64,000 nt of DNA, taken from NCBI RefSeq assembly GCF_037543845.1, contig NZ_JBBIFX010000001.1, positions 310,001 through 374,000 on the forward strand, in the 5' to 3' direction. The stretch's first letter is position 1. The number at the start of each line of letters is the position of its first letter. This DNA comes from Gymnodinialimonas ulvae. Its GTDB lineage: Bacteria > Pseudomonadota > Alphaproteobacteria > Rhodobacterales > Rhodobacteraceae. Positions 35,862 to 43,572 of this stretch are shown one piece after another. The notes beneath the pieces were generated by a model, which did no database searches, was not told where the DNA came from, and saw only the letters and a list, made by a program, of their open reading frames with translations. The position numbers and the translations under genes are program-made.

Positions 35862-36473
35862 ATGGGATCGGTAAACGGGCCTTTGCGGGTCGGGATCGGC
35901 GGGCCGGTGGGCGCGGGCAAGACGACGTTGACGGCGGCATTGGTCCGCGCGATGGCAGAGCGCTATTCCGTGGCCGTGATCACCAACGATATCTACACTG
36001 CGGAGGATGCGGAGTTTCTGCTGCGCGCGCAGGTGTTGCCTGCGGACCGGATCAAGGGGGTCGAGACCGGGGGCTGTCCACATACGGCGATCCGCGAGGA
36101 TGCGTCGATCAACCTTGCGGCGGTGGCGGAGTTTCGCACGCGTTTGCCCGATCTGGATGTGATTTTCATTGAAAGCGGCGGGGACAACCTGGCCGCCACG
36201 TTCAGCCCGGAATTGGCCGATCTGACGCTCTATGTGATCGACACGGCGGCGGGCCAGGACATTCCGCGCAAGAAGGGGCCGGGGGTGACGCGGTCGGATT
36301 TCCTGATCGTGAACAAGGTCGATCTGGCGCCCCATGTTGGGGTGGATGTGGATCTGCTGCGCGCAGATACCGACGCGGCGCGGGCCGGGCGGCCCTATGT
36401 GTTGGCCAGCCTGCGCGAGGGCGTCGGGGTGGATGCGGTCGTCGCGTTTCTTGAAACAAACGGCGGCTTGTAA
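35862..36473 (+). CDS. ureG: urease accessory GTPase UreG
   Basis: A 203-residue SIMIBI-class GTPase. Walker A is GGPVGAGKTTL near residues 13-23. The metal motif CPH is in ETGGCPHTAIREDAS near 66-80. FIESGGDNLAATFSPELAD near 100 and the base-specificity NKVD near 148-151 complete it. Last gene of the urease operon. GGAGAGATGGAGAG precedes the ATG. Complete accessory set D, E, F and G is present. Confidence 0.96.
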   Translation: MGSVNGPLRVGIGGPVGAGKTTLTAALVRAMAERYSVAVITNDIYTAEDAEFLLRAQVLPADRIKGVETGGCPHTAIREDASINLAAVAEFRTRLPDLDVIFIESGGDNLAATFSPELADLTLYVIDTAAGQDIPRKKGPGVTRSDFLIVNKVDLAPHVGVDVDLLRADTDAARAGRPYVLASLREGVGVDAVVAFLETNGGL

Positions 36474-36510
36474 GGCGGGCGGCCCGGCGTCGGGCGTCGC
36501 GCGGACGCCG

Positions 36511-37317
36511 CTAGCTGCGCCTGTCGAGCCGGGCGCGGTAGGCCGCATCGGAGTGCAGCGCGGTGCGCAGGGCGGCGCGCGTGGCGGCCGGGCTGAGCTT
36601 TTCGCGCATCATGTGCTGGGTCAGGGCCACGATGGTGCCGGTGCGGGTCAGCGCGCGGGTCAGCGCCGCGCCCGCAAGCGGGAAGCCCACGCGCGTGGTG
36701 CGCACGCCGCGAAACAGTGCGGCCTGCGCGGCATCGTTGCGGTCGCGGGGATCGAAGAGGATCGTGGTGCTGGCCGCCTTGCCGAGCGCGTCGGGGCCGA
36801 ACGGCGTCGGCCTGTCGGGATCCAAGCGTCGGTCGGCGCGAAACCGGGTCTCGAACGGGGCGTGGGCTGCGCCGATGGCGGCGGCGGGACGTGCAAGAAG
36901 CACGTGCGCGCCGGGCATCAGGGCGGCGGCGCGGGCGGCGGCATGGCCGCAATCGGGCCCGGCGGCGACCAGAAGGATCGTGCGGAAGCTGGCGAAAAAG
37001 CCGTCACCGGCGAGCCCTTGCAGCAGGGCGTCGACCTCGGCGCTGCGGAACCAGCTGCGCCCGACGGACATCAGCGACAAATAGGACACGTCATGGGCGG
37101 GCACGGCGGCGAACCCCAGCGGCAGGCCATCGGCGCCATTGGACCACAGCCGGTCGGCGCGATCGAAGCTGACCAGGAGGGTGTCGGCGTCTTCCTCGAC
37201 CATGAGGGCGAGGTGGCGCGTATCGAGGCGTGCGAACATCCCGTGGTCCGAGCCGATGCGCGACAGGCGCTTCACCCAGGCGCGGCGGGGGTCGATTGGA
37301 ACAGAGGTATCAGGCAT
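36511..37317 (-). CDS. conserved hypothetical protein of roseobacters
   Basis: A 268-residue soluble protein. The stretch DVSYLSLMSVGRSWFRSAEVDALLQGL near residues 75-101 and the GPDCGHAAARAAALMPGAHVLLA pattern near 118-140 recur in Rhodobacteraceae proteins sometimes labelled phosphoadenosine phosphosulfate reductase; none of the Cys motifs of that enzyme are present, so that name is not justified. The GPDCGH region looks like an alpha/beta-hydrolase or Rossmann turn. It converges on ureG. Function unknown. Confidence 0.65.
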   Translation of the reverse strand: MPDTSVPIDPRRAWVKRLSRIGSDHGMFARLDTRHLALMVEEDADTLLVSFDRADRLWSNGADGLPLGFAAVPAHDVSYLSLMSVGRSWFRSAEVDALLQGLAGDGFFASFRTILLVAAGPDCGHAAARAAALMPGAHVLLARPAAAIGAAHAPFETRFRADRRLDPDRPTPFGPDALGKAASTTILFDPRDRNDAAQAALFRGVRTTRVGFPLAGAALTRALTRTGTIVALTQHMMREKLSPAATRAALRTALHSDAAYRARLDRRS

Positions 37318-37542
37318 ATGGAGGGGTACTCAGATAGACACAGACGTAAACGCAGACACGTGGCGTAAACATGCCACGGCCAATGATCTCGGGGAAGAGT
37401 GTGGCGGCTTTGCGATGGGGGACGGGCAATTCGGTGGGTTTTGGTTAACAAATCGTAAACAATCCAGACGTGTAGCGGGTCCAATGGCTTGACCCCACGG
37501 GGCCAAGCGGCATTGATAGGGGACTTGGCGAGCGGAGGGCCC

Positions 37543-38448
37543 ATGGGCGCGTATGACAGCATCGACAGCGTTCAGGACACCCTGGCGCAGCAGAATTATG
37601 TCTGTGGCCGGGCGCTGGCGACGATCGTGTTCCTGTCGCTTCGGCTGGGGCGGCCGTTGTTTCTGGAGGGGGAGGCCGGGACCGGCAAGACGGAGATCGC
37701 GAAAGCCATCGCCGCCGGTCTGGGGCGGCGGTTGATCCGGTTGCAATGCTACGAGGGGCTGGATGCGGCGAGCGCGGTTTACGAGTGGAATTTCGCGGCG
37801 CAGATGGTGGCGATCCGCACCGCAGAGGCCGCGGGCGGGGCCGAGCGCGGCGCGCTGAAGAGCGAGCTTTTCGGGGAAGAGTACCTGATCGAGCGCCCGT
37901 TGCTGGAGGCGATGCGGCCCGATCCGGCGGGACCACCGGTTCTTCTTATAGATGAAATCGACCGCACGGATGAGCCGTTCGAGGCGTTTCTGCTGGAGGC
38001 GCTTTCGGATTTTCAGGTGACGATCCCGGAGCTTGGCACAATCGCAGCCCCCGAGCCGCCGATCGTGATCCTGACCTCGAACCGGACCCGGGAGGTGCAT
38101 GACGCGTTGAAGCGGCGGTGTCTGTATCATTGGGTCGATTATCCGGATCTGGAGCGGGAATTGGCGATCTTGAGTGCGCGGGTACCGGAGGCGGCGGATC
38201 AGTTGAGCCGGGAGATCGTGGCGTTCGTCCAGCGGCTCAGGACCGAGGATCTGTTCAAGCGGCCCGGTGTAGCGGAGACGTTGGATTGGGCGAAATGTCT
38301 TCTGGCGCTGGATGTGATCGAGTTGAGCCCGGATGTGATCGCCGACACGTTGGGCGCGATCCTGAAGTATCAGGACGACATCCAGAAATTGCAGGGCTCG
38401 GAGGCCAAACGGATCCTGGATGATCTGCGGTCCGATGCATTGTCTTGA
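37543..38448 (+). CDS. coxD: MoxR-type AAA+ ATPase, CoxD-like
   Basis: A 301-residue AAA+ ATPase. Walker A GEAGTGKTEIAKA near residues 42-54, Walker B VLLIDEIDRTDEPFEAFLLE near 129-148, sensor 1 ILTSNRTRE near 180. In Oligotropha CoxD is needed to assemble the Cu-S-Mo centre of CO dehydrogenase, working with the VWA protein CoxE. The start at 37543 follows GGAGGG. It leads the cox cluster; a secreted-protein gene separates it from coxE. Confidence 0.88.
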   Translation: MGAYDSIDSVQDTLAQQNYVCGRALATIVFLSLRLGRPLFLEGEAGTGKTEIAKAIAAGLGRRLIRLQCYEGLDAASAVYEWNFAAQMVAIRTAEAAGGAERGALKSELFGEEYLIERPLLEAMRPDPAGPPVLLIDEIDRTDEPFEAFLLEALSDFQVTIPELGTIAAPEPPIVILTSNRTREVHDALKRRCLYHWVDYPDLERELAILSARVPEAADQLSREIVAFVQRLRTEDLFKRPGVAETLDWAKCLLALDVIELSPDVIADTLGAILKYQDDIQKLQGSEAKRILDDLRSDALS

Positions 38449-38540
38449 GGGCCAGATGCAAGGCGCCAGCTGCCATAGGTTTTGACAGGAGGCTGCAACT
38501 CAGGGTTTAGTTCGTGCGGCAACACCCAGGGGACAGCACC

Positions 38541-39290
38541 ATGACATACTTTTCGGTTCGTTTTCTTTCGATGGCTTTTGGCCTGACGCTCGCCGGACTT
38601 GCGGCCGCTCCGGCGCAGGCGCAGCTTTACAACCCGTGCCCGTACACCAACGACGGCGATTGTGATGAGCCCAATGGCCTGAACCTGTGCGAATGGGGCA
38701 CGGACCAGGTGGATTGCTCGAACCCGAACTCGTACCATGCCGACGGGCCGGGCTTTTTCTCGGGCATCTATGCGCAAACGCAGGCGCCGACGCCCACGCC
38801 CACGCCGACGCCCAGTGGCGGCACCATGACCGCGGTCAGCCCCGGCGCGTTTGTCCATGGCGGGGGCGGTGGCACGTCGGGCTGCCCGAATTACGCAATC
38901 GCCAACACGGCCTTTGGCGCGCACACGATGTTCGCGGGCCAAGGCAGCTACCGCGTGCCCCGGATCACGGCGGGCGGGCGGTTTCCGTTGACCAATTGCT
39001 TCCCCGGCACCGGCTGGCGCGGGTTCACGATCACGCGGCCCGATTTCCGGTTCTTCTACCAAGGCGTGTCGCAGACCGGGCGGATCACCTTTCAGCTGAC
39101 CTCGGCGCAGGTTGACACCGTCCTTTTGATCAACACGCCCGATGGGCAGTGGTTCTTCAACGACGACAGCAACGGGACGTTCAATTCGACCCTGACCTTC
39201 GCGCCGGTGTTGCAGGGACAATACGACATCTGGACCGGGGCCTATAACAATTCGTCGAACAACCCGGCGGAGCTTTGGGTTTACGAATAA
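38541..39290 (+). CDS. secreted protein with Thr-Pro linker between coxD and coxE
   Basis: A 249-residue protein with a Sec signal peptide (FLSMAFGLTLAGLAAAPAQAQ), a Cys-rich first module (CPYTNDGDCDEPNGLNLCEW, then DCSN; four Cys near residues 29-57, reminiscent of an acidic calcium-binding loop), a (TP)n linker near residues 82-92, and a C-terminal beta domain from about residue 110 ending VWTGAYNNSSNNPAELWVYE-like. The last part resembles PPC-type (pre-peptidase C-terminal) export domains. Function unknown; it is an unexpected member between coxD and coxE. A strong hairpin follows its stop. Confidence 0.7.
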   Translation: MTYFSVRFLSMAFGLTLAGLAAAPAQAQLYNPCPYTNDGDCDEPNGLNLCEWGTDQVDCSNPNSYHADGPGFFSGIYAQTQAPTPTPTPTPSGGTMTAVSPGAFVHGGGGGTSGCPNYAIANTAFGAHTMFAGQGSYRVPRITAGGRFPLTNCFPGTGWRGFTITRPDFRFFYQGVSQTGRITFQLTSAQVDTVLLINTPDGQWFFNDDSNGTFNSTLTFAPVLQGQYDIWTGAYNNSSNNPAELWVYE

Positions 39291-39320
39291 GTCGTCTTTC
39301 GGTTTTGACGGCGCATTTGA

Positions 39321-39351
39321 CGCCCCCGGCCTTGACGTGAGGCCGGGGGCG
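39321..39351 (+). terminator. strong hairpin just before coxE
   Basis: A perfect 11-base stem CGCCCCCGGCC / GGCCGGGGGCG (39321-39331 and 39341-39351) with a 9-base loop, followed by TTCTCTGTT. The stem is strong but the T-run is interrupted, so termination may be partial. The coxE ATG is only 16 bases on. Confidence 0.65.
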
Positions 39352-39367
39352 TTCTCTGTTCAAGGCC

Positions 39368-40627
39368 ATGGAACATGTGCCGCTGGAGCTGCCGGACGAT
39401 CCGCAGCTGACCACCAACATCACCCATTTCGCCCGTGCGCTTCGGGTTGCGGGCCTTCCGGCGGGGCCGGGGCGGGTGACCGACGCGATCCGCGCGGTGG
39501 CGGCCGTGGGCTTTGGCGAACGGTCGGAGTTCTACTACACGCTGCGGGCCTGTTTCACGGCGCGGCCCGAGCATCGCGCGGTCTTTGATCAGGTGTTTCG
39601 CCTGTATTGGCGCGACCCGCGATACCTTGAGCACATGATGTCGATGCTGACCCCGGCGGTGCGGGGTGTGGCGGAGGATCGCACGGCGAAATCGGCCGAA
39701 AAACGCGCGGCGGAGGCCCTGTTGCATGGGGTCGAGCGCGATGCGCCCGAGATGGGCGAGGACGAGGCCGCTGGCACCGAGATCGAGGTCGACGCGACCC
39801 TGACCATGAGCCGCGAAGAACGGCTCAAGACGCTGGATTTCGAGCAGATGTCTGTGGCGGAGATGGCGGAGGCGAAACGGATCATCGCGCAGATGACGCT
39901 GGCCGTGCCGCCGTTGATTTCGCGCCGCACGCAGGCGGCGGCCCATGGCGCGCGCCCCGATTGGCGGCGCACGATGCGCAGTGCGATGGCACGCGGCGGC
40001 GATGTGGTGGAGTTCGCGCGCAAGGACCGGCGGAAGCGGTGGCCATCGTTGGTGGCGCTGTGTGATATTTCGGGCTCGATGAGCAGCTATTCCCGCGCGG
40101 TGCTGCATTTCCTGCATGCGGTGTCGAACGCCAAGGGCGCGGGATGGGCGGAGGTCCATGCGTTCACCTTCGGCACGCGGCTGACCAATATCACGCGGCA
40201 CATGGGCGCGCGCGATGTGGATGCGGCGTTGGCTTCGGCGGGCGCGGAGGCGCAAGATTGGGAAGGCGGCACCCGGATCGGATCGTGCCTTGAGGCGTTC
40301 AATCGCGACTGGAGTCGCCGGGTTCTGGGCCGGGGGGCAGTGGTTTTGGTGATCACCGACGGGCTGGACCGGGATGAGCCGGAGCGGCTGGAGGCGGCGA
40401 TGGAGCGGCTGGCGCTGTCGTCACGGCGGGTGATCTGGGTCAATCCGCTGCTGCGCTGGGACGGGTTTGCACCCAAGGCGGCGGGCATTCGCGCGATGCT
40501 GCCCCATGTCGGATCGTTCCGGGCGGGGCATAATATTGCGGCGCTGGCGGGGCTGGCCGAGGCGGTCGCGCGGCCCGACGATCCGGGCGAAAAGGCCCGG
40601 TTGATGGCGGCCTTGCGGGAGGGGTGA
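39368..40627 (+). CDS. coxE: VWA-domain protein, CoxE-like
   Basis: A 419-residue protein with an N-terminal helical region (RALRVAGLPAGPGRVTDAI near residues 20-38) and a C-terminal von Willebrand A domain. The MIDAS motif is DISGSMSSYSRA near residues 233-244. FGTRLTNITRH and VITDGLDRDEPERL follow. CoxE proteins work with the MoxR ATPase CoxD in maturation of the CO dehydrogenase active site. No clear ribosome site precedes the ATG at 39368 beyond AAGG; a stem-loop lies directly upstream. A dispersed element follows the stop. Confidence 0.88.
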   Translation: MEHVPLELPDDPQLTTNITHFARALRVAGLPAGPGRVTDAIRAVAAVGFGERSEFYYTLRACFTARPEHRAVFDQVFRLYWRDPRYLEHMMSMLTPAVRGVAEDRTAKSAEKRAAEALLHGVERDAPEMGEDEAAGTEIEVDATLTMSREERLKTLDFEQMSVAEMAEAKRIIAQMTLAVPPLISRRTQAAAHGARPDWRRTMRSAMARGGDVVEFARKDRRKRWPSLVALCDISGSMSSYSRAVLHFLHAVSNAKGAGWAEVHAFTFGTRLTNITRHMGARDVDAALASAGAEAQDWEGGTRIGSCLEAFNRDWSRRVLGRGAVVLVITDGLDRDEPERLEAAMERLALSSRRVIWVNPLLRWDGFAPKAAGIRAMLPHVGSFRAGHNIAALAGLAEAVARPDDPGEKARLMAALREG

Positions 40628-40681
40628 GGCGGGGCCGGTTCGCGTGCGCGGTTTTGGGGCGGTGCCAGGTGGTGAGGTTGT

Positions 40682-40733
40682 TTGGGGGCCAGCCCCCAAG
40701 CCCCCGGAGTATTTCTGAAACAAGGAAGGGGGG
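40682..40733 (+). repeat. dispersed intergenic element, copy 6
   Basis: TTGGGGGCCAGCCCCCAA, then GCCCCCGGAGTATTTCTG and AAACAAGGAAGGGGGG. It lies 55 bases after the coxE stop in the same orientation. Confidence 0.8.
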
Positions 40734-40826
40734 CGTCCTTTGGGCATCGGCTATTTTGTACCCCGGTGAGAGGCGGTTGCGCGCGGCCTTGGGCGCGTTA
40801 GGCTGTGGCGGGAGGAGGCGCGTGTG

Positions 40827-41786
40827 ATGGATGATCTGGAGCGGATGCCGGAGGTGGCGCTGGAGTGGCACCTGGCCGGGAAGGGCGCGGTTTTGGCCAC
40901 CGTCGTGGAGACCTGGGGCTCGGCGCCGCGCGCGGTCGGGTCGCAATTGGTGGTCTCCGGCGCGGGCGAGATGGAGGGGTCCGTTTCGGGCGGCTGCGTC
41001 GAGGGCGCGGTGGTGATCGAGGCGATGGAGATGGTCGGTGCGGACGCGGGGCGAATGTTGGAGTTCGGCGTCTCGGATGATGAAGCCTTTGCCGTGGGGC
41101 TGGCCTGCGGCGGGCGGATCGGGGTCTGGGTCGAGCCGGTGGCGGCGATGGGCGAGGCGCTTTTGGCGGAGTTGGTGGCGGCACGCGCGGCGCGGCAGGC
41201 GGTGGCCTATGAGGTCGACCTCAGCGCGGGCGCGCGCCGGTTGGTCGGGGCGGGCGCGTGGCCGGAGCGGTTCCGGGCGGACAAGTCGGGGATGGAGGGG
41301 GACGTGTTCGTGCATGTCCACAACCCGCCCTTGCGGATGATCGTCGTCGGGGCTGTGCATATCGCGCAGGCGCTTTTGCCGATGGCGCGGATGGCGGGCT
41401 ATGATCCGGTGCTGGTTGATCCGCGCCCGGCCTTCGGGGCGGAGGCGCGGTTTCCCGGCGAGACGATTGTGGAGGATTGGCCGGATGAGGCGCTCGACGC
41501 CATTGGCCTTGATGCGCGCACGGCGGTGGTGACCTTGACCCATGATCCGAAGCTGGATGATCCGGCGATTGAGCGGGCGTTGCGTTCGGAGGTGTTCTAC
41601 CTTGGGTGTCTGGGGTCCAGGCGGACCCATGCCAAGCGGGTCGCGCGTTTGGGCGAGGCGGGGTTTTCGGAGGCGGAGATCGCCATGATCCATGCGCCGG
41701 TCGGCCTTGATATCGGGGCGCGGGGCCCTGGCGAGATTGCGGTGTCGGTGATGGCAGAAGTGACGCAAAGGTTGCGGCGGCCATGA
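40827..41786 (+). CDS. XdhC/CoxF-family molybdoenzyme maturation protein
   Basis: A 319-residue XdhC/CoxI-family protein. The N-terminal domain has ATVVETWGSAPRAVGSQLVV near residues 19-38 and SVSGGCVEGAVV near 48-59. The C-terminal Rossmann domain has YDPVLVDPRPAF near 193 and FYLGCLGSRRTHAKRV near 254-269. XdhC proteins bind the molybdenum cofactor and help add its sulfido ligand. GGAGGAG upstream fits the ATG at 40827; a GTG one codon earlier is an alternative. It overlaps the next gene by four bases (ATGA). Confidence 0.88.
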   Translation: MDDLERMPEVALEWHLAGKGAVLATVVETWGSAPRAVGSQLVVSGAGEMEGSVSGGCVEGAVVIEAMEMVGADAGRMLEFGVSDDEAFAVGLACGGRIGVWVEPVAAMGEALLAELVAARAARQAVAYEVDLSAGARRLVGAGAWPERFRADKSGMEGDVFVHVHNPPLRMIVVGAVHIAQALLPMARMAGYDPVLVDPRPAFGAEARFPGETIVEDWPDEALDAIGLDARTAVVTLTHDPKLDDPAIERALRSEVFYLGCLGSRRTHAKRVARLGEAGFSEAEIAMIHAPVGLDIGARGPGEIAVSVMAEVTQRLRRP

Positions 41787-42775
41787 AGTTCGGGCCGGTG
41801 GCCTTGGCGGAGGCGGAGGGGGCGATCCTCGCCCACGAGACCGGCACCGGGACGGGGCGCATCGGCAAGGGGACGGTTTTGACGGCGGCCCATGTGGCGG
41901 ATTTGCGCGCTTTGGGTATACGCGAGGTGGTCGTGGCGCGGCTGGAGCGGGGGGATCTGCATGAAGATGCGGCGGCGGCACGGATTGCGGCGGCGCTGAG
42001 CGGGACGGGATTGGCCGCGGATCGGGCGGCGACGGGACGGGTGAATTTGCGCGCGGCGGCGGCGGGGATTGTGGAGGTCGATGCGGCGGCGGTCGAGGCG
42101 GTGAACCGGGTCGATCCGGCGATCACGGTGGCGACGGTGCCGCAATGGGGGCGGTTGGCGGCGCGGGGCCTGGCGGTGACGGTGAAGATCATCCCGTTCG
42201 CGGCGGCGGAGGCGGATGTGGCGCGGGCCTGCGCGTTGGGCGCGGGGGCGGTGCGGTTGCGGGAGGCGGAGATCGGATCGGCCAGCCTGATCGAGACGCG
42301 GGTGTCTCAGGAGGTGCCATCGGACAAGGGGCGGCGCGCGGTGGCCGAGCGGCTGGAGCGTTTCGCCGTGACGCTGGCGCCGCGCTGCGTGGTGGCGCAC
42401 CGGGTGGGCGAGATTGCAGCGGCGATTGCGGCGGCGCAGGGTGATCTGATCCTGATCCTGACCGGGTCGGCGACGTCGGATGCCGAGGATGTGGCCCCGG
42501 CAGCGGTGCGCGCGGCGGGGGGCGAGGTGGTGCATTACGGGATGCCGGTGGACCCGGGCAACCTGTTGTTTTTGGGCCGGATCGAGGGGCGAACCGGGAC
42601 GCGTGTGGTGATCGGCTTGCCGGGCTGCGCGCGCTCACCGGCGCTCAACGGGGCGGATTGGGTGATCGAGCGTGTGATCTGCGGCGTGCCGCTTGAACGG
42701 ATCGATATCCCCGGCATGGGGGTGGGGGGATTGCTCAAGGAAATCCCGTCACGGCCGCGGCCCCGGGAGGGGTGA
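41783..42775 (+). CDS. molybdopterin-binding protein (MoCF domain), lacking the nucleotidyltransferase half
   Basis: A 330-residue protein. The first 150 residues (EAEGAILAHETGTGTGRIGK, VLTAAHVADLRALGI, RVNLRAAAAGIVEVD) and a MoCF-biosynthesis fold from about 165 to 320 (LILILTGSATSDAEDVAPAA, GMPVDPGNLLFLG, VIGLPGCARSPALNG) match proteins that in relatives are fused to a MobA-like NTP-transferase domain making MCD or a related cofactor. That C-terminal domain is missing here; the frame ends cleanly at residue 330. It may bind or insert molybdopterin for CoxL. Coupled to the XdhC gene. Confidence 0.78.
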   Translation: MKFGPVALAEAEGAILAHETGTGTGRIGKGTVLTAAHVADLRALGIREVVVARLERGDLHEDAAAARIAAALSGTGLAADRAATGRVNLRAAAAGIVEVDAAAVEAVNRVDPAITVATVPQWGRLAARGLAVTVKIIPFAAAEADVARACALGAGAVRLREAEIGSASLIETRVSQEVPSDKGRRAVAERLERFAVTLAPRCVVAHRVGEIAAAIAAAQGDLILILTGSATSDAEDVAPAAVRAAGGEVVHYGMPVDPGNLLFLGRIEGRTGTRVVIGLPGCARSPALNGADWVIERVICGVPLERIDIPGMGVGGLLKEIPSRPRPREG

Positions 42776-42953
42776 GCGGGAAGGGCGATTGGGCCTTTGT
42801 GAATTATCTTGCCGCTTATGCTGCGACCGCGAAATATGCTGCGCGCGCAGCATGGTCAATTTCCCGCCAATAGGCTGAAATTCGGGCGAAAATACCTGTT
42901 TGTGAATCCCTGTTTCCGTGTTTGGATAGCGGCAACAACCAAGGGAGGATTTC
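42776..42953 (+). promoter_or_regulatory. probable coxSLM promoter region with a perfect 18-base palindrome
   Basis: ATGCTGCGCGCGCAGCAT at 42836-42853 is a perfect palindrome. Its half-site ATGCTGCG also occurs alone at 42818-42825, exactly 18 bases earlier in the same phase. The region then becomes AT-richer (42880-42910) toward coxS, whose AGGGAGGA ribosome site is at 42943-42950. The arrangement suggests a dimeric regulator with an extra half-site controlling coxS. Confidence 0.55.
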
Positions 42954-43439
42954 ATGACCCAGGTGTCGATGAATGTGAACGGCAAGACGGTCTCGGGGGA
43001 TGTCGAGGGGCGGACGCTGCTCAGCGATTTCTTGCGCGATGGACAGCGGATGACCGGGACGCATGTGGGCTGTGACACCAGCCAATGCGGGGCCTGTGTT
43101 GTCCATGTGAACGGCGAGGCGGTGAAAAGCTGCACCATGCTGGCGCTGGATGTGGAAGGCGCAGACGTCACCACGATCGAGGGTATGGCGAATGCCGATG
43201 GCTCGCTCGGCGTGATCCAGCAGGCGTTTCAGGATCATCACGGTCTGCAGTGCGGGTTTTGCACGCCGGGCATGGTGATGTCGGCGGCGGCCCTTTTGAA
43301 GGACAATCCGAAGCCTACCGAGGCCGAGGTGCGGGACTATCTCGAAGGCAATATCTGCCGCTGCACGGGCTACCACAACATCGTCAAGGCGATCATGGCG
43401 GCCAGTGGGCAGGACGTGTCGGCCATCGCAGCCGAATAA
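42954..43439 (+). CDS. coxS: CODH-like small subunit, two [2Fe-2S] clusters
   Basis: A 161-residue iron-sulfur subunit of the molybdenum hydroxylase family. The plant-type [2Fe-2S] cluster uses Cys40, 45, 48 and 60 (GCDTSQCGAC...C). The second cluster uses Cys100, 103, 135 and 137 (CGFC...CRC). It passes electrons from the Mo site in CoxL to FAD in CoxM. A good ribosome site, AGGGAGGA, precedes the ATG. First of the S-L-M order typical of form II CODH-like clusters. Confidence 0.94.
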   Translation: MTQVSMNVNGKTVSGDVEGRTLLSDFLRDGQRMTGTHVGCDTSQCGACVVHVNGEAVKSCTMLALDVEGADVTTIEGMANADGSLGVIQQAFQDHHGLQCGFCTPGMVMSAAALLKDNPKPTEAEVRDYLEGNICRCTGYHNIVKAIMAASGQDVSAIAAE

Positions 43440-43572
43440 ATCCGGGCGGCCCGCAGGGAGGCGGGCCGTGCGTTTGAAGTTTCAGGGAACACAGATGGGG
43501 TGAAGGCACCCTGTCTGCCCGGACCGGCTCCCTATGGTGGTGAGCGGCGGGCGGAAAATAGGGAGAATGACC

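Noticed and set aside
36511..37317. Phosphoadenosine phosphosulfate reductase name for this protein
   Set aside because: None of the Cys motifs or the P-loop of CysH are present; the real cysH is at 51116.
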